Part shown: in pieces, positions 6,497 through 15,438 of the stretch
Layout: each line of letters begins with the position of its first letter
How positions within the stretch are numbered: the first letter of the stretch is position 1
Assembly: GCA_002411545.1 (NCBI GenBank)
Contig: DHTG01000025.1
Location: 1 to 51,074, forward strand
DNA: 51,074 nt
Source of the DNA: Bacteroidales bacterium UBA5266
Lineage (GTDB): Bacteria; Bacteroidota; Bacteroidia; Bacteroidales; WCHB1-69
Direction of reading: 5' to 3'
Program-made: the position numbers and the translations under genes
The notes under the pieces: model-generated
The model's input: only the letters and a program-made list of their open reading frames with translations
The model's database searches: none
Told to the model about the DNA's origin: nothing

Positions 6497-8719
6497 ATGA
6501 CAAAAACAAAAGAAAGCTCCAAAAAGCTTGATATTTTCAACAGCAATGACAAACATATTTGGCAATTTTCACGTGTAGGAGGAGTAAACAGGGTTAATCT
6601 CGAAAGTGCTAAGGATTTGATGGCCTTAGATCAACTTGACCAAAAATTATGGACCGCATTGAGTTGCCCGACATTCGGCTTGGAAATCGACAGCGAAACG
6701 CTCAAACTTATTGATTATGATAACGACGAACGCATACGTGTGCCTGAAATACTGGCCGCCGTTAAATGGATTACATCCTTAATCAAGGATCCCAACGATT
6801 TATTAAAGATGTCGCCTACCCTACCCCTTAGTGCCATTAACGATGATAGTGAAGAAGGTAAAAAACTCTTAGCCTCAGCCAAACAAATATTGTTAAATCT
6901 TGGAAAAGCAGATCAAACATACATCAGTGTAGAAGAGACCTCTGACACTGAAAAGATATTTGCCGATACAAAATTTAATGGAGATGGCATAATCACAGAT
7001 AATGTTAGCGAAGATGAAACCATTAAAACCCTCATAAACCATATCATACAATTAATTGGTTCCGCTACAGATATGAATGGCAAAGAGGGTATCTCAGCCG
7101 AACATCTCGAAGATTTTTATACTCAATGCCAAGCTTACTCCGATTGGTATGCAAAAGCTGAAGCTGACAAAAAAAATATTTTACCTTTTGATGACAAAAC
7201 AGCAGAATCTTACTTAGCGTTATTGCTTATAAAACCTAAAATCGATGATTATTTTCTTCGTTGCCGTTTGGCCGATTTCGACGCGGAATCAATACTTGCA
7301 TTAAACTCATTGAATACACAATATGAAGAGATAAGCAAAAAAAATCTTTCAACTTGCCTGGATGAGATAGCTGCTTTTCCCCTCAGTAAAATTGAAGTCA
7401 AAAAGCCCTTACAACTTTTTAAAGGCATCAATCCCGCCTGGAAAGAAGCATTGGATACTTTTGTAAATCTTATAATCAAACCTATTTCCCCTGAGAAAAA
7501 CGAAATGACGGAAACAGAATGGGAAGAAATTCAAAACACATTCAAGGTATTCAATACATGGCAAAATGAAAAAGAAGGAAGTAAGGTTGAACCGTTGGGA
7601 TTAAATTATATACGTGAACAATTGAACAACGGATCCAAAGAAAGTCTACTTGATTTTATAGAAGAAGATAAACAATTAGAATCAAATACTAACAATATAA
7701 TTATGGTAGATAAACTCACACGTTACTACCGTGACTTATTTCTTCTCTTAAAAAACTATGTTACTTTTTACGATTTTTATGCCCCTGGAGAAAAAGCTAT
7801 TTTCCAAGCAGGAAGTTTATACATCGACCAACGATGCTGCGATTTATGTATTAAAGTAAGCGATATGAATAAACATAACTTAATCGCTAAAACCAGCGCC
7901 GTATGTTTAATCTACTGCGAATGTACCGCCAGAACAAAAAAAGGGAAAATGACCATAGTAGCTGCTTTAACCGACGGAGATTTCGACAACATCGAAGTGG
8001 GTCGAAATGCCTTGTTCTACGACCGTCAGGGTGATGACTGGGATGCTACTATTGTTAAAATTATTGAAAATCCAATCAGTATAAAACAAGCTTTTTGGTC
8101 TCCTTATCGTAAATTCTCACGTTTTATCTCAAATCAAATAGAAAAATTCGCCTCTTCAAAAGAAAAGGAAGTAGAATCAGCAGGTATGGCCAAAATTGAA
8201 TCAGCCAGTCTTAAAGCAGAGGAAGGGATAGCTAAAAGTGCAGATAGCACAGCTGCCGCAGCAAAACAAGCTACTCCGCCTACTCCGTTCGATATAGGTA
8301 AGTTTGTAGGTATTTTTGCGGCATTAAGTTTGGCATTAGGAGCTATAGGTTCTGTACTTGCTTCGTTTTTTACGGGATTTTTCGGCCTTAAATGGTGGCA
8401 AATGCCTTTGGCAATACTTGGTATTATCTTATGTATTTCATGCCCTTCTATGATTCTCGCTTGGTTGAAACTGCGTAAAAGAAATTTAGCCCCCTTATTA
8501 GACGCAAACGGTTGGGCTATCAATGCGCGTGCTACTATTAACATTATTTTTGGTAAAACTTTAACTCATTTGGCAAAACTACCTGAAAATTCCAAATTAA
8601 ATATTTCCGACCCCTTTGTAAAGAAGAAAAAACCTTTTATACCAATACTTATTATCAGCTTAATAATAATTGGATTCGGTTTATATCTATTATGGTATTA
8701 TAGAATCATAAACTTTTAA
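6497..8719 (+). CDS. Large membrane protein with EF-hand loop, unknown function
   Basis: I do not recognise this 740-aa protein as a named family. Residues 73-84, DYDNDERIRVPE, fit the EF-hand calcium loop at every ligand position (D1, D3, D5, I8, E12). A second, poorer loop occurs near residue 155 (FNGDGIITDN). The long central part is soluble and helical with many charged residues. An Ala/Glu/Lys-rich segment around 550-590 may be a coiled coil. Three hydrophobic segments follow, near 600-627, 632-655 and 713-735. There is no N-terminal signal peptide, so the EF-hands are probably cytoplasmic. It appears to be monocistronic and faces mfd across a 77-nt convergent gap. Calcium sensing at the inner membrane is an inference. 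Confidence 0.7.
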   Translation: MTKTKESSKKLDIFNSNDKHIWQFSRVGGVNRVNLESAKDLMALDQLDQKLWTALSCPTFGLEIDSETLKLIDYDNDERIRVPEILAAVKWITSLIKDPNDLLKMSPTLPLSAINDDSEEGKKLLASAKQILLNLGKADQTYISVEETSDTEKIFADTKFNGDGIITDNVSEDETIKTLINHIIQLIGSATDMNGKEGISAEHLEDFYTQCQAYSDWYAKAEADKKNILPFDDKTAESYLALLLIKPKIDDYFLRCRLADFDAESILALNSLNTQYEEISKKNLSTCLDEIAAFPLSKIEVKKPLQLFKGINPAWKEALDTFVNLIIKPISPEKNEMTETEWEEIQNTFKVFNTWQNEKEGSKVEPLGLNYIREQLNNGSKESLLDFIEEDKQLESNTNNIIMVDKLTRYYRDLFLLLKNYVTFYDFYAPGEKAIFQAGSLYIDQRCCDLCIKVSDMNKHNLIAKTSAVCLIYCECTARTKKGKMTIVAALTDGDFDNIEVGRNALFYDRQGDDWDATIVKIIENPISIKQAFWSPYRKFSRFISNQIEKFASSKEKEVESAGMAKIESASLKAEEGIAKSADSTAAAAKQATPPTPFDIGKFVGIFAALSLALGAIGSVLASFFTGFFGLKWWQMPLAILGIILCISCPSMILAWLKLRKRNLAPLLDANGWAINARATINIIFGKTLTHLAKLPENSKLNISDPFVKKKKPFIPILIISLIIIGFGLYLLWYYRIINF

Positions 8720-8796
8720 TAATACCAACTTTAACAATACATTCAGTTTAAAAATCAGTTGCATTACTCCTTAATGTAAACTTTCTACATTCATTA

Positions 8797-11700
8797 TTAT
8801 ATAAGTAGCAAAGGACGTAGAGTTTGCATAGCATGCTCCACATTCAAAACCCGATGGAAAGTCAAAGTAAGCTTGTTCCCATCTTCACGCATATAACAGG
8901 CCGTAGAGTGTTGTTGAAGGTAATTTAAAATATGAATAAATTGTTTGCTTTCGAAATAATGTGATTCGGGATTGGAAACAAAATGTGCTATAAGCTTATT
9001 TTTCTTCAATACTATTTTTTCAAATCCTATTTCTTTTCCCAACCACCGCAGGCGTATGCTGTTGAGCAATTCCATGGTTTGCCAGGGGATAATACCGAAG
9101 CGATCGTCGAGATTGGTTTGGAATGCTTTAAGTTTCTCTTCGGTATTGATGGTATTCAATTCTTTATAGAGGTAATAACGTTCGCCGCTATTGGCAACAT
9201 AGGTATCGGGAATTAATATTTCGAGGTCGGTTTCAATCACACATTCTTTGATGTAGACCGTCGTATCATCATCGGACGTTTGCTTGGCTGCTTGCAATTC
9301 AAAGATAGCTTCTTCCAGTATTTTCTGATACATTTCGTATCCTATTTCGGTAATAAAACCACTTTGTTCGGCACCGAGCAAATTGCCGGCACCACGAATA
9401 TCCAAATCGCGCATGGCGATATTGAAACCGCTGCCGATTTCGGAAAACTCTTCTATGGCGCGTAAACGTTTATTGGCATTCTCGGGCAAGGTGTTTAAAG
9501 GAGGTGTGAGCAAATAACAAAAGGCCTTTTTGTTTTTACGTCCTACTCTACCCCTCAACTGATGCAAATCGCTTAATCCGTAGTGATGGGCATTGTTAAT
9601 AATAATGGTATTGGCGTTGGGTATATCCAAACCCGATTCGATAATGGTTGTACAAACCAAGACATCATACAAACCGTCGATGAAATCGATCATGGTTTTT
9701 TCGAGTATTTTCCCATCCATACGGCCGTGGGCAAGAGCAATTTTAAGGTCAGGGAAATTCTTCTTTACCAATGCCGCCAACTCATCGAGATTTTCTACCC
9801 TATTATGCACGAAAAACACCTGACCACCTCGGTAAACTTCATAACTTATGGCGGAGCAAATTAATTCCTCCGAGAATACATGCAATTCGGTTTGAATAGG
9901 ATAACGATTCAAAGGAGGTGTTTGCATAATGGAAATATCGCGGGCACCCATCAAGGAGAACTGTAAAGTACGGGGAATGGGCGTGGCCGTCATGGTTAGG
10001 GTATCGACATTGACTTTCATCTCACGTAATTTCTCTTTGGCTTCGACACCGAATTTCTGCTCCTCGTCTATAACCAACAACCCTAAATCTTTAAATTCTA
10101 CATCTTTCCCCAAGAGACGATGCGTCCCAATCAAAACATCGATGCTGCCGTTTTTAACTTTCTCTAAAATTTCTTTTCGTTTTTTTGCTGTCGTAAAGCG
10201 ATTTAAATAGGCCATTTTACAGGGGAAATTCTCCAAACGTTCGCTGAAACTGTTAAAATGTTGCAAAGCAAGTATGGTTGTAGGCACCAATACCGCCACT
10301 TGCTTGCTATCACAAACAGCTTTAAAGGAAGCACGTATGGCAACTTCCGTCTTACCGAATCCCACATCGCCACAAATAAGCCTGTCCATAGGAAAATCGG
10401 CTTCCATATCTTTTTTAACATCATTGGTAGCTTTCAATTGGTCGGGGGTGTCTTCGTAAATAAAAGAAGCTTCCAACTCGGTTTGCATATAATTATCGGG
10501 AGAAAAAGCGTAACCCTCAGCCGATTTACGTTCGGCATAAAGTTTGGCAAGGTCGATCACCAATTCCTTCACACGGCTTTTTGTTCTCTCTTTCACTTTG
10601 TTCCATGCATTGCTTCCGATGCGATTCAATACCGGCGGAGTACCGTCTTTGCCCACATATTTCGAAATGCGATGAAGGGAATGTATGCTGATATACAAGA
10701 TATCATTGTTTTTATAAATAATCTTAATCGCTTCTTGTGTCTTGCCGTTCACTTCTATTTTCTCCAAACCGGCATACTGACCTATACCGTGATCGATATG
10801 TGTAACATAATCACCGGGTTGTAGTTCGTATATTTCTTTCAACAAAACCGAATCCTTGCGGCGGTATTTATCTTCCGGCTGATAACGATGATAACGGTCG
10901 AAGACTTGATGGTCGGTATAAAAAGCTATTTTATGTTGTTTATCCACAAAGCCTTCATGCAGACTCAGGGGAAGAAAATGCAAAAGATTATCTTCAATAT
11001 CTTTTTTATACTGGGGAGAATAAGTAGCATAATCTTGTTGTGTATCGAGCAGCTCATGTATAATATTACGTATACGTTTGGTTTGGTTTACATTTTCCGA
11101 AGCGAAATAATTCCGAATGCCGTTTTCGAAATGCTCCATCCATTGCTTCATCATCCATTCAAAGTTACGGTTAAAAGAAGTTTGGGGAAGTGTTTGAAAA
11201 ATAAACGACTTCACTTCTGGCAAATAAGGCGATTGCATTGAAAACTCCATCAGGGGAAAACGCAGCAAAGCCTTCAAAAAAACCTCCGAATCGATAAACA
11301 AAGCATCGGGTGGCAGTTGGGATACGGTGGTTTCGGATTGTGCGTATTTCTCTTCCATTTTATCAAACAAATCCTTGATGGTATCCGCACACAGTCCGAG
11401 ATTTTCAATCCAAACACAAGCCTTAGAAGGGAGTAAAGAGAAAAAATCGGTTTTCCCCAGCGTCGGTTCACTCAACGCCATATCGGGCATTAAGAGCATG
11501 CTGTCCATCATCTTTTTCGATGCCTGGCTTTCGGTGTCGAACATACGCAAGGATTTGATGGTATCTCCCGAGAATTCAATACGATAAGGATATTCGTCGG
11601 CATAAGAAAACACATCCATAATACCCCCACGCACGGCATATTGACCCGGTTGAAAAACATAATCGCTGTATTCGAATCCGTTTTCCGAAAGGAAATGCAT

Positions 11701-12189
11701 AATATCGTCCATACTGATCTCCTCTCCTACCCGCAAGCTAATACTTTGCTGTACGATGTTTTGAGACGTTAAGACTTTTTCAATCAATGCCTCGGCATAA
11801 GTAACAATGACAGGATTCGCCCCTTGCGAAAGTTGTTTCAACACATGGGTGCGCAACATCACATGAAAGCTGTCGCTTTCTTCAAAAGGATAGGCTTTTC
11901 GAGCGGATGACGGAAAGAAGAGGATATTTTTCTCGTTTATATCTTTTTCAACCTCACCCGAAAGCAATTCCAAATCATGGTAGAAATACGAGGCGGTTTC
12001 CTTGTCGGGAAATACAAAAAGATGTATTCCTTTCATTTGATGTAAACAAGCTTTTGAAAACAAGGCTTTTGCACTACCGCACAAAACACCAATATGTAAA
12101 CGGGGAGGATTTCCTTTTTGCCATGTCGCAAGGAATTGGTTTGTGATATCTGCCTGAGCGTAAACACCTGTTATATCATGTATTTCCAT
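8797..12189 (-). CDS. mfd: Transcription-repair coupling factor
   Basis: Mfd displaces RNA polymerase stalled at DNA damage and recruits UvrA. At 1130 aa it has the normal length. In order: the UvrB-like N-terminal region (about 1-330), the CarD-like RNA-polymerase-interaction domain (about 455-555, LQPGDYVTHIDHGIGQYAGL), the RecG-like translocase with Walker A GDVGFGKTEVA near residue 608 and the DEEQ box near 711, TATPIPRTLQFSL, the helicase C domain with HQLRGRVGR, and the C-terminal TRCF domain. The ATG at 12189 is downstream of a TAnnTTTG box at 12217-12224. It is convergent with the EF-hand gene. Confidence 0.98.
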   Translation of the reverse strand: MEIHDITGVYAQADITNQFLATWQKGNPPRLHIGVLCGSAKALFSKACLHQMKGIHLFVFPDKETASYFYHDLELLSGEVEKDINEKNILFFPSSARKAYPFEESDSFHVMLRTHVLKQLSQGANPVIVTYAEALIEKVLTSQNIVQQSISLRVGEEISMDDIMHFLSENGFEYSDYVFQPGQYAVRGGIMDVFSYADEYPYRIEFSGDTIKSLRMFDTESQASKKMMDSMLLMPDMALSEPTLGKTDFFSLLPSKACVWIENLGLCADTIKDLFDKMEEKYAQSETTVSQLPPDALFIDSEVFLKALLRFPLMEFSMQSPYLPEVKSFIFQTLPQTSFNRNFEWMMKQWMEHFENGIRNYFASENVNQTKRIRNIIHELLDTQQDYATYSPQYKKDIEDNLLHFLPLSLHEGFVDKQHKIAFYTDHQVFDRYHRYQPEDKYRRKDSVLLKEIYELQPGDYVTHIDHGIGQYAGLEKIEVNGKTQEAIKIIYKNNDILYISIHSLHRISKYVGKDGTPPVLNRIGSNAWNKVKERTKSRVKELVIDLAKLYAERKSAEGYAFSPDNYMQTELEASFIYEDTPDQLKATNDVKKDMEADFPMDRLICGDVGFGKTEVAIRASFKAVCDSKQVAVLVPTTILALQHFNSFSERLENFPCKMAYLNRFTTAKKRKEILEKVKNGSIDVLIGTHRLLGKDVEFKDLGLLVIDEEQKFGVEAKEKLREMKVNVDTLTMTATPIPRTLQFSLMGARDISIMQTPPLNRYPIQTELHVFSEELICSAISYEVYRGGQVFFVHNRVENLDELAALVKKNFPDLKIALAHGRMDGKILEKTMIDFIDGLYDVLVCTTIIESGLDIPNANTIIINNAHHYGLSDLHQLRGRVGRKNKKAFCYLLTPPLNTLPENANKRLRAIEEFSEIGSGFNIAMRDLDIRGAGNLLGAEQSGFITEIGYEMYQKILEEAIFELQAAKQTSDDDTTVYIKECVIETDLEILIPDTYVANSGERYYLYKELNTINTEEKLKAFQTNLDDRFGIIPWQTMELLNSIRLRWLGKEIGFEKIVLKKNKLIAHFVSNPESHYFESKQFIHILNYLQQHSTACYMREDGNKLTLTFHRVLNVEHAMQTLRPLLLI

Positions 12190-12216
12190 TCAAAACCTTT
12201 CAATAATCGAAGGTCG

Positions 12217-12224
12217 CAAAAGTA
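12217..12224 (-). promoter_or_regulatory. -7 promoter box of mfd
   Basis: On the minus strand this reads TACTTTTG, fitting TAnnTTTG. It lies 27 nt before the mfd start codon. Confidence 0.6.
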
Positions 12225-12276
12225 ATAAAAAACCAAGTAGCTTGCAGGTATTAAGTATAAAAATATTAAGAAATTC

Positions 12277-13245
12277 TTAGTCATCAATCTTATCGGGAAG
12301 GAAAGGCGACAATTCTATTTTATGAAACTTTGCCGGAATCCGTATCAAAGAACGCTTAAATTTCTCATTGGTAAGATAAAAAACCTTGCCGTCCGAAGTA
12401 GTAACAGCTTCCACTTGATGAAAAGCCAATCTCAATCTGATTTTACGTTTTCCCGCCGAAAAGAAATCACGACCTTTGAAACCGTAAAACATACAAATGA
12501 AAGGACGTAAACTTTTGGAATACCCGCATAATATTAATTGGTTACGTTCAGCAAAATAAACAGATCCCGTAATCAAACCATTTACATTCAGCGAATCATA
12601 CACATGAGCTATATGTCTTCCCGAATAAGCAGGGAGCACATACACTTTACTTCCCAGATGTTTCCATTGCTTGGTAAACAAATACAAACTATCACCGATC
12701 ACTACAAAAGCTTCACAATCATAATCTGTAGGAAGGTCTGCAAAACTATTCTTCACATATTGATCTTCATAGACAAACCAAATGGTATCAATTATTATAT
12801 GGTTGGTAAACAAACTCTCTTTCTTTATACGCAATACATGCAAATCATTACGTATACCAGATTGATTATTTCCCACATCGGCCAAATAAATAAAATTGTC
12901 ATCTTGTGATATTTCTTCTATATCGGTATTTACAATATCTGCAAGTAGAAAGCTATCAATAATCCTTCCGTCGGAAGTATCCAGTCGATACAAATGCTTG
13001 TCACGGCTGTCGTTATGCGTCCAAAGAGCATGGTTCCAATAAATCAAACCCGAAGTTTCGAAAAGTGAGTCCGAAAGTTCAACGGTATAAAAAGGTTTTA
13101 TGGATTTTGACATACGTAATACAGCCGTTTTATCTTGGCGGTTTTTTTTGTTAATTTGTAAGCTATCGCTTTGTTGGGCATAAACACCAAGCACAAACAC
13201 AACATTTACAAACACTAAACAAATCCGACGCATCCTATCAAACAT
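12277..13245 (-). CDS. Secreted propeller-like protein, unknown function
   Basis: This exported protein of about 320 aa has a signal peptide (MRRICLVFVNVVFVLGVYA, cleaved before QQ). The mature part has repeats of beta-strand type such as LYRLDTSDGRIIDSFL, IYLADVGNNQ and LYLFTKQWKH, suggesting a beta-propeller similar to SdiA-regulated or esterase-like proteins. I cannot assign a reaction. The reading frame is open upstream to an ATG at 13290, but a -7 box (13250-13257) lies directly before the ATG at 13245. The true start is therefore 13245 (near-leaderless) or the next ATG at 13233, which begins the signal peptide. Confidence 0.7.
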   Translation of the reverse strand: MFDRMRRICLVFVNVVFVLGVYAQQSDSLQINKKNRQDKTAVLRMSKSIKPFYTVELSDSLFETSGLIYWNHALWTHNDSRDKHLYRLDTSDGRIIDSFLLADIVNTDIEEISQDDNFIYLADVGNNQSGIRNDLHVLRIKKESLFTNHIIIDTIWFVYEDQYVKNSFADLPTDYDCEAFVVIGDSLYLFTKQWKHLGSKVYVLPAYSGRHIAHVYDSLNVNGLITGSVYFAERNQLILCGYSKSLRPFICMFYGFKGRDFFSAGKRKIRLRLAFHQVEAVTTSDGKVFYLTNEKFKRSLIRIPAKFHKIELSPFLPDKIDD

Positions 13246-13249
13246 ACTG

Positions 13250-13257
13250 CAAAGGTA
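13250..13257 (-). promoter_or_regulatory. -7 promoter box overlapping the leader of the propeller gene
   Basis: The minus strand reads TACCTTTG, a full TAnnTTTG match, only 4 nt before an in-frame ATG at 13245. Transcription would start at or inside that codon. This decides the start of the gene and suggests a leaderless or very short leader transcript. Confidence 0.55.
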
Positions 13258-13497
13258 AAATATTTTTTTGTAACTCTTTGATATATTCAAAAGACACTTT
13301 GCTTATTTAATTTGAAATGCACAGTTCGGCAAAACACATCAATCCAAACTAAACTTCACATTCCGTTAGAAATGTTAATTCATTTCTTATATCCAAGAGC
13401 ATATACATTAATATATACATCCATAGTATTCGTATTTTTCCTCTTTAAATATTGAAATAAATTTTTATTCGTCAGTGTGTAATTTGATAATTTCATG

Positions 13498-13505
13498 TAC
13501 ATTTG
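13498..13505 (+). promoter_or_regulatory. -7 promoter box of the restriction-modification operon
   Basis: TACATTTG fits TAnnTTTG, giving a leader of about 20 nt before the endonuclease ATG at 13530. Confidence 0.6.
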
Positions 13506-13529
13506 CAAAAAATTAAGACTTAAAAAATA

Positions 13530-14312
13530 ATGAATAAATGGACTCAATTAAGCATTGAATATGCAAATCAAAGATCGTATTTAGATGACCTGTTTCAAGT
13601 TTATCCGACAATACCTGAAGGAATAAGAGAAATTGATGATAAAGTTTGGACAGATGTTGAAAAAGCTTTTAAACAAAAAAATAATAATTTACTACTAAAG
13701 GATTTATTAAAACTTAAGCTTTTCCCTATAAAAGATAGCTATATAGCATATTTAAAAAGGGACAGTTCTTCTATTGACCGAAATCCAAGAACCATAAATC
13801 GTATATGTGGTAGAATCTATGAATTAGGCCTTGATAAACTTTATGAACGTTGTAGTGAGCCCAAAGAAACGAATAGGCAAATAGGACCTATGTTTCGAGA
13901 ATGGTTACGGAAAAAATCTTTAGGTATCACTCCTGTTGAATTGAATAAATTTCTCGCAAACAATGAAGATGCTATTTTAGATGGAAGCGACAAGTCTATG
14001 ATGGACTTCGCAAAAGAAAAATTAGGTTATAAACATAATAAAGGTCTTGATTTTGTAGGTCGTTTTAACGGTAAACATGTAATTGGTGAAGCAAAATTTC
14101 TAACTGATTTCGGGGGGCATCAAAATGCACAATTTAACGATGCTATTTATACTGTAGAAGCAAAAAAAGTAAACGCTATTAAAATTGCTATTTTAGATGG
14201 AGTTCTATACATTAAAGGAAACAATAAAATGTATAAGTCCATAACCGAAACATATAAGAATTGCAACATCATGAGCGCTTTGGTTTTACGTGAATTTATA
14301 TACCAAATTTAA
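13530..14312 (+). CDS. Type II restriction endonuclease (probable)
   Basis: This 260-aa protein is probably the endonuclease of a restriction-modification pair. Its C-terminal half has a PD-(D/E)XK site: D174 in KGLDFVGRF, then E187-A188-K189 in VIGEAKF. A following FGGHQNAQFNDA segment resembles Q/N-containing active-site regions of type II enzymes. The N-terminal 150 residues are helical and charged and may carry DNA recognition. The stop overlaps the methyltransferase start by 1 nt (TAATG), a typical coupled arrangement. I cannot name the recognition sequence. Runs of AAT/AAA codons look slightly richer than in neighbouring housekeeping genes, in keeping with horizontal gain. Function is inferred from motif and partner. 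Confidence 0.8.
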   Translation: MNKWTQLSIEYANQRSYLDDLFQVYPTIPEGIREIDDKVWTDVEKAFKQKNNNLLLKDLLKLKLFPIKDSYIAYLKRDSSSIDRNPRTINRICGRIYELGLDKLYERCSEPKETNRQIGPMFREWLRKKSLGITPVELNKFLANNEDAILDGSDKSMMDFAKEKLGYKHNKGLDFVGRFNGKHVIGEAKFLTDFGGHQNAQFNDAIYTVEAKKVNAIKIAILDGVLYIKGNNKMYKSITETYKNCNIMSALVLREFIYQI

Positions 14313-15400
14313 TGATGAAAAGCATATTGATTCAAGGTGATAATTTGGATGGGCTCTATTACCTTTTAAACGAAAAAAATTTAAAAGGGAAAATTGATTT
14401 AGTTTATATTGACCCCCCTTTTGCAACAGGAGGTAATTTTACCATTACAGACGGAAGAGCAACGACTATAAGCAATTCTAAAAACGGAAATATTGCATAT
14501 ACGGATACGCTAAAAGGAAAAGAGTTTATTGAATTTTTAAAAGTGCGATTATTTTTACTTAAAGAATTGTTGTCAAAACAAGGTTCAATCTACTTGCACA
14601 TAGACTATAAAATAGGTCATTATGTTAAAGTTATGATGGATGAAGTTTTCGGAATTGAAAGTTTCAGGAATGATATTACCCGTATTAAATGCAATCCAAA
14701 AAACTTTGACAGAATCGGATATGGAAATATAAAGGATTTAATTCTATTCTACACAAAATCCTCAAATCCCATTTGGAACGAACCGCGCGAAAAATATACG
14801 GAAAAGGATTTTGAAAAGCTATTTCCGAAAACAGATAAGCAAGGACGCAAATATACAACTGTTCCAATACATGCGCCTGGAGAAACCGAAAACGGAAAAT
14901 CAAATCAAGCGTTTAAAGGCATACTACCTCCCAAAGGAAGACATTGGCGTGTTGATGTAGAAACATTAAATCAATGGGATAAAGAAGGATTAATTGAATG
15001 GTCATCTACCGGTAATCCGAGGAAAATTATTTATGCTGACGAGCGTGAAGGGAAAAGAGTACAAGACATTTGGGAATATAAAGACCCTCAATATCCAACT
15101 TATCCTACCGAAAAAAATCCGGATTTACTTGACTTAATTATTAAAACATCTTCTAATGAGAATAGTATAGTTTTGGATTGTTTCTGCGGTTCCGGAACTA
15201 CTTTAAAATCAGCCCATACAAACAATAGAAAATGGATTGGTATTGACCAGTCTAACCATGCAATTAAAGCAACAAAAGAAAAACTTGATGCTATTGAAGG
15301 GGATCTTTTTGTAAAAAAACCTGATTATGAGTTTGTCGTTCTAACAGAAAAAAAAGCTGAAAGTTTACATGGTTTTTTTGTACCTTTGAACCCTGTTTAG
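14312..15400 (+). CDS. Site-specific DNA methyltransferase, beta class (adenine N6 type likely)
   Basis: This S-adenosylmethionine-dependent DNA methyltransferase of 362 aa should protect the host site recognised by the upstream nuclease. Catalytic motif IV is DPPF at 34-37 (VYIDPPFATGG), near the N-terminus. The SAM-binding motif FCGSGTT lies near residues 292-298, followed by NRKWIGIDQSNHAI. That order (IV before I) defines the beta class. DPPF is typical of N6-adenine enzymes, though some N4-cytosine enzymes look similar. ATG occurs twice in tandem at 14312 and 14315, and either could be the start. The end of the gene contains the likely promoter of the DPP-IV gene. Confidence 0.92.
   Translation: MMKSILIQGDNLDGLYYLLNEKNLKGKIDLVYIDPPFATGGNFTITDGRATTISNSKNGNIAYTDTLKGKEFIEFLKVRLFLLKELLSKQGSIYLHIDYKIGHYVKVMMDEVFGIESFRNDITRIKCNPKNFDRIGYGNIKDLILFYTKSSNPIWNEPREKYTEKDFEKLFPKTDKQGRKYTTVPIHAPGETENGKSNQAFKGILPPKGRHWRVDVETLNQWDKEGLIEWSSTGNPRKIIYADEREGKRVQDIWEYKDPQYPTYPTEKNPDLLDLIIKTSSNENSIVLDCFCGSGTTLKSAHTNNRKWIGIDQSNHAIKATKEKLDAIEGDLFVKKPDYEFVVLTEKKAESLHGFFVPLNPV
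15381..15388 (+). promoter_or_regulatory. -7 promoter box of the DPP-IV gene
   Basis: TACCTTTG fits TAnnTTTG and lies inside the last codons of the methyltransferase gene. It gives a leader of about 45 nt to the ATG at 15439. Confidence 0.5.
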
Positions 15401-15438
15401 AATCTATATTATTCACTTATAATCAATACATCTTTTTT

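Noticed and set aside
8134..8544. 136-aa antisense frame at the 3' end of the EF-hand membrane protein gene
   Set aside because: It is the complement of the membrane-helix and Ala-rich region and has no motif or start signal.
8773..8791. AATGTA/TACATT inverted repeat in the gap between the EF-hand gene and mfd as terminator
   Set aside because: Six AT-rich base pairs without a T run on either strand are too weak to call.
10258..10824. 188-aa plus-strand frame inside mfd
   Set aside because: The minus-strand mfd reading gives all helicase motifs; this frame is a by-product of its codon usage.
12538..12909. 123-aa plus-strand frame inside the secreted propeller gene
   Set aside because: The opposite strand encodes a signal peptide and propeller repeats; this frame has none.
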